A DNA stretch of 64,000 nt from Lucifuga dentata (lineage: Eukaryota > Chordata > Actinopteri > Ophidiiformes > Bythitidae). The DNA is taken from the NCBI GenBank assembly GCA_014773175.1, contig VXCM01000341.1:404827-468826 (forward strand). Direction: 5' to 3'. Positions 61,287 through 64,000 of the stretch are shown piece after piece. The position numbers and the translations under genes were made by a program. The notes under the pieces are model-generated. The model had not been told where the DNA came from. It did no database searches and was given only the letters and a program-made list of their open reading frames with translations. Numbering within the stretch: position 1 is the first letter of the stretch; the number at the start of each line of letters is the position of its first letter.

Positions 61287-63601
61287 CTGCAAGAAACGGA
61301 GACAAAGTAAGTGTATGTTTTACACAAACACTTTCTATCCCCACTAATTAGCTATTTAAATCTTTTCTCTCTGTGTTTATAACGATCAGATTTGTTTTCT
61401 TTGTTCAGCTGATTTGATCTCTATCCCCAGCTTTTATTCCCCTGGCTTAACTAAAATATTAATGAGGTTTTGTTTGGCTTTTATATTATTTTTAGAAGCA
61501 CTGATACTCATCATTAAGGAATCATAAAGTCCTTTGAGCGTCATATACAGCAAGGATGAGGAGTGATAAAAGACAAGACTGTGCAGGATTTAGGGGGAAC
61601 TAATCAGTGAAATCAGGTCTTGTAGTATTTGATTGTATTTAAGAACCTTTACCACATGGTTCACCGTGTCGAAACTGTGTCCTGATACTGCAATAATTTA
61701 TGAAAAATAGAGTTAAACTCATATTAGATTATTATAACCCTTTCTATGACAGCTAATGTTCCAAGAAATAGACACAACCACGATCTACAGCATACTAGAT
61801 GACAGGGTTTGATGACTGGCATAATGAAGATTCTTATTGCAACTTTGAGCTGGAGTCAGCATGGGAAGCATCCCAGATGTCGACACATTTGTGTTGTAGC
61901 TGGTGGCTGCAGAAAAAGCTGCAGCAGCTGACAGATTTGGGCTGGCTTAGAAAACACTGACGCAAGAAAGACGAGCTCGCTTATAGCCTGCATGTGCTGA
62001 CTCCAGAGTGAGAGGACAGGCTGCTGAGTCTGAGCTACTCATCCACAGAGACGATGCTAATGTCTGGAAACAAGCTGCGGGAGAGAGCTAACTGCCATGA
62101 GTCCTTAAGACAAACCACAAATACAAAAACAAAAAAGACATAACCTTGTGCCTGTATTTTGGTATGGGAGCTAAGAAACACTGCATAATATTTTTGTATT
62201 TTGTAAGATGCACCATTGATTTTTTTTTTTTAAATTACGCTCATCAAGCCAAATCTAACATGTTAACTGATTGTTTTCACAAAACACGGGCCAAATTTTG
62301 TGTTTTAAACTTTAAAACAGCTGCAGCTCCCTCTCTGCAGCTGCAGAGAGGGAGCAACAGAGAGACTTAATGAGGAATAATTTCAATGTTTGAAGAGTGA
62401 CATTTATTTAAGATGGCAAAACAGATCAACTACAAAAATGCTCTAAAATCCCTAAGACCTCAGTTCATTACCACTTTTAAAAAATAGCTTCACAAGACCA
62501 TTAGGTAGCCCAGTAGGTGGCGCTCTGAGGCCCACCAGACCAGTGGGCCGTGGACCACTGGTTAAGAATAACTGTTTTAAAGCTACTAACAACTATGATT
62601 CTCTATTATGAAATATTTATAGATGGTTGTCTGCCTTCATTTAAATCATAGCACCCTCTTTCAGAATGTTGCTAATCAATTCCAACGTCAACAGTTCGAT
62701 AAATTTGATTCGCTGAGGTCACATATTCAAGCTAATCGATGCTAACTATAAAGTTTCAGTGTTTCCTAAACAATCAGCGCAATATGTATGTGACCCACAT
62801 GCCGTTTTTAAAACTTTTCTGGTTACATAATAACCCAATTTCATTGCGAAATAGCAATAACTGGAGCTTGGAGAAAGAAAATGAAAATATGCCGGTGGTG
62901 ATATGAGAGCTTCCTTTTCCTTTTTTTAAAGGAATATTGAATTTGATGCTACACTGGAGTGTTGTTGGAAATATCATAGCGCACATGAATGACCCCAGGT
63001 GGTGATAAAACGTGGTGATAAAATAGGAAAGCGAGCATCATCTATGCTATCTGTGTCTGTGTTCCTAAAATACTGAAAAGTAATGAAGCTGCAACGTCTT
63101 GAATGTGAATCTATTCACATTTCCAACTTGTTTTCAATATTCATGCAAATAAATGTCTGAGGGGAGCTTGTGTGCGGTAATTATTTCAGGCCTGTTGTGC
63201 AGAAAAAAAAAGACATTGTGATTCAAATGAAATGAAACCGTTTTAGTTCTTTGGTTCTGAATACAAAACTAAAAACTGGAAAGAGAGATTGCGACTAAAG
63301 TTGCCTAATATAATCTGCTTCATTATTGTTTGTGGAACATCATCTGACGCATGTTTTATCCAATTAACAGAGCACAATGACACATCTAAACCATATTCAT
63401 CTCAATGGACAACAGATTTCTGTAGATTGCAAATTAATGACAGAGCGTCTGGCACAGTTGGTGCGTTCAAGTATCCACGTGTTCAGCCAAGCAAAAACAC
63501 ACGTGCACGAACGGAAATGTTTCTTCCAAAACACTCTTCACAGTTCATTATGTCTACACACAAAATGTGACCATGTAATTTTGGATTTTCAATATTTTCA
63601 T
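61287..63601 (-). other. CLSTN1 intron sequence upstream of the first exon present
   Basis: The exon 61286-61164 begins with two bases that complete a codon from an upstream exon, so this stretch is intronic. No signal-peptide exon is recognised here, and it must lie beyond the window. Only a 30-bp palindrome at 62326 stands out. Confidence 0.65.
62326..62355. repeat. 30-bp perfect palindrome, no spacer
   Basis: GCTCCCTCTCTGCAG is followed directly by CTGCAGAGAGGGAGC. All 15 positions pair, with the PstI-type CTGCAG repeated at the centre. It is intronic in CLSTN1 and belongs to no recognised element. Confidence 0.9.
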
Positions 63602-64000
63602 TTAAAGGACCATACCACCCATTTTGCATGTTTGAGCCTAATATATTCAATTTTCATACGTTACGTTACTGACAATCATTTCCCAAAGGATAAAACCATA
63701 TTTCAGCTTTCCTGATATTTTGCAAAATCTCTTAATCTTTCAAAATCAAATATTCAAGCTTAAAAATCGATGTTTCACCTGTAATAGTTACACAAAATTA
63801 TGAAGTCACAGTTTAAATTTTTGAAAAAAAGCAGGTCTTCTTTTGGGACTATATTCCCCGGTGGAGACAAACATTCACTCCGTTTTTCAATGTTATGTAA
63901 TTTTAGCTTTTAAGCGCAATAAAAAGTGCGGAGCGATCTGAAAATGCTTCCTGTTGTCAGTTCTTCACTACAGCACTTGAATGCACCATTAGGAAGCATT
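63602..64000 (+). mobile_element. TTAA-flanked MITE, copy 8 (forward, internally rearranged, reaches the window end)
   Basis: The left TTAA is at 63602-63605, followed by the usual terminal repeat and body. After CATTCACTCCG (about 63873) the sequence turns into the reverse-oriented middle of the element (TAAGCGCAATAAAAAGTGCG) and then, from about 63938, into sequence not seen in other copies. The right end is not visible. Confidence 0.75.

Overview
This window is nuclear DNA from a vertebrate, most likely a ray-finned (teleost) fish. It has GT-AG introns of roughly 0.1-5 kb. Its coding exons match vertebrate genes closely, and it carries fish-type repeats: L2-like and Tc1-like relics, a MITE family and long microsatellites. 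I cannot name the species. Single 'n' characters are scattered through the window and mark unresolved joins in a draft assembly.

Five protein-coding genes can be built exon by exon with consistent reading frames. They are UBE4B (minus, 1547-20792; 28 constitutive coding exons, about 1343 aa), RBP7 (minus, 22328-26180; 4 exons, 135 aa), NMNAT1 (minus, 29084-32785; 4 coding exons, 274 aa), LZIC (plus, 34141-35721; 6 coding exons, 189 aa) and CLSTN1 (minus, 42531-61286; the last 16 constitutive coding exons, about 927 residues; the signal-peptide exon lies beyond the right edge). This is the conserved block of human 1p36.22. NMNAT1 and LZIC are head to head, as in human. CTNNBIP1 is not seen between LZIC and CLSTN1, and CLSTN1 is flipped relative to its human orientation.

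Three alternative cassette exons outside the main reading frames were found by splice-site phase and homology: a 105-nt exon in UBE4B (13833-13937), a 30-nt microexon in CLSTN1 (57344-57373) and a 51-nt exon in CLSTN1 (49440-49490).

Two repeat systems stand out. The first is a MITE of about 550-665 bp with terminal inverted repeats of about 95 bp and TTAA target sites. It has eight copies in 64 kb, in both orientations, and one copy sits exactly at the junction of an older 45-bp tandem dimer. The second is a 2.25-kb element in RBP7 intron 1, bounded by 13-bp inverted repeats and filled with about nine 174-176-bp tandem monomers in a 698-bp higher-order repeat. Its right-hand hairpin ends 10 bp from the RBP7 exon 1 splice donor.

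Seven 'n' sites are flanked by exact 61-67-bp direct duplications, which look like contig ends that were never merged. Three of them fall in coding exons (one in UBE4B, two in CLSTN1) and would break or duplicate coding sequence if read literally.

The five genes do not form one pathway. UBE4B is a ubiquitin-chain elongation factor, RBP7 a retinoid carrier, NMNAT1 the nuclear NAD+ synthase, LZIC a small ICAT-like protein and CLSTN1 a neuronal cargo-docking cadherin.
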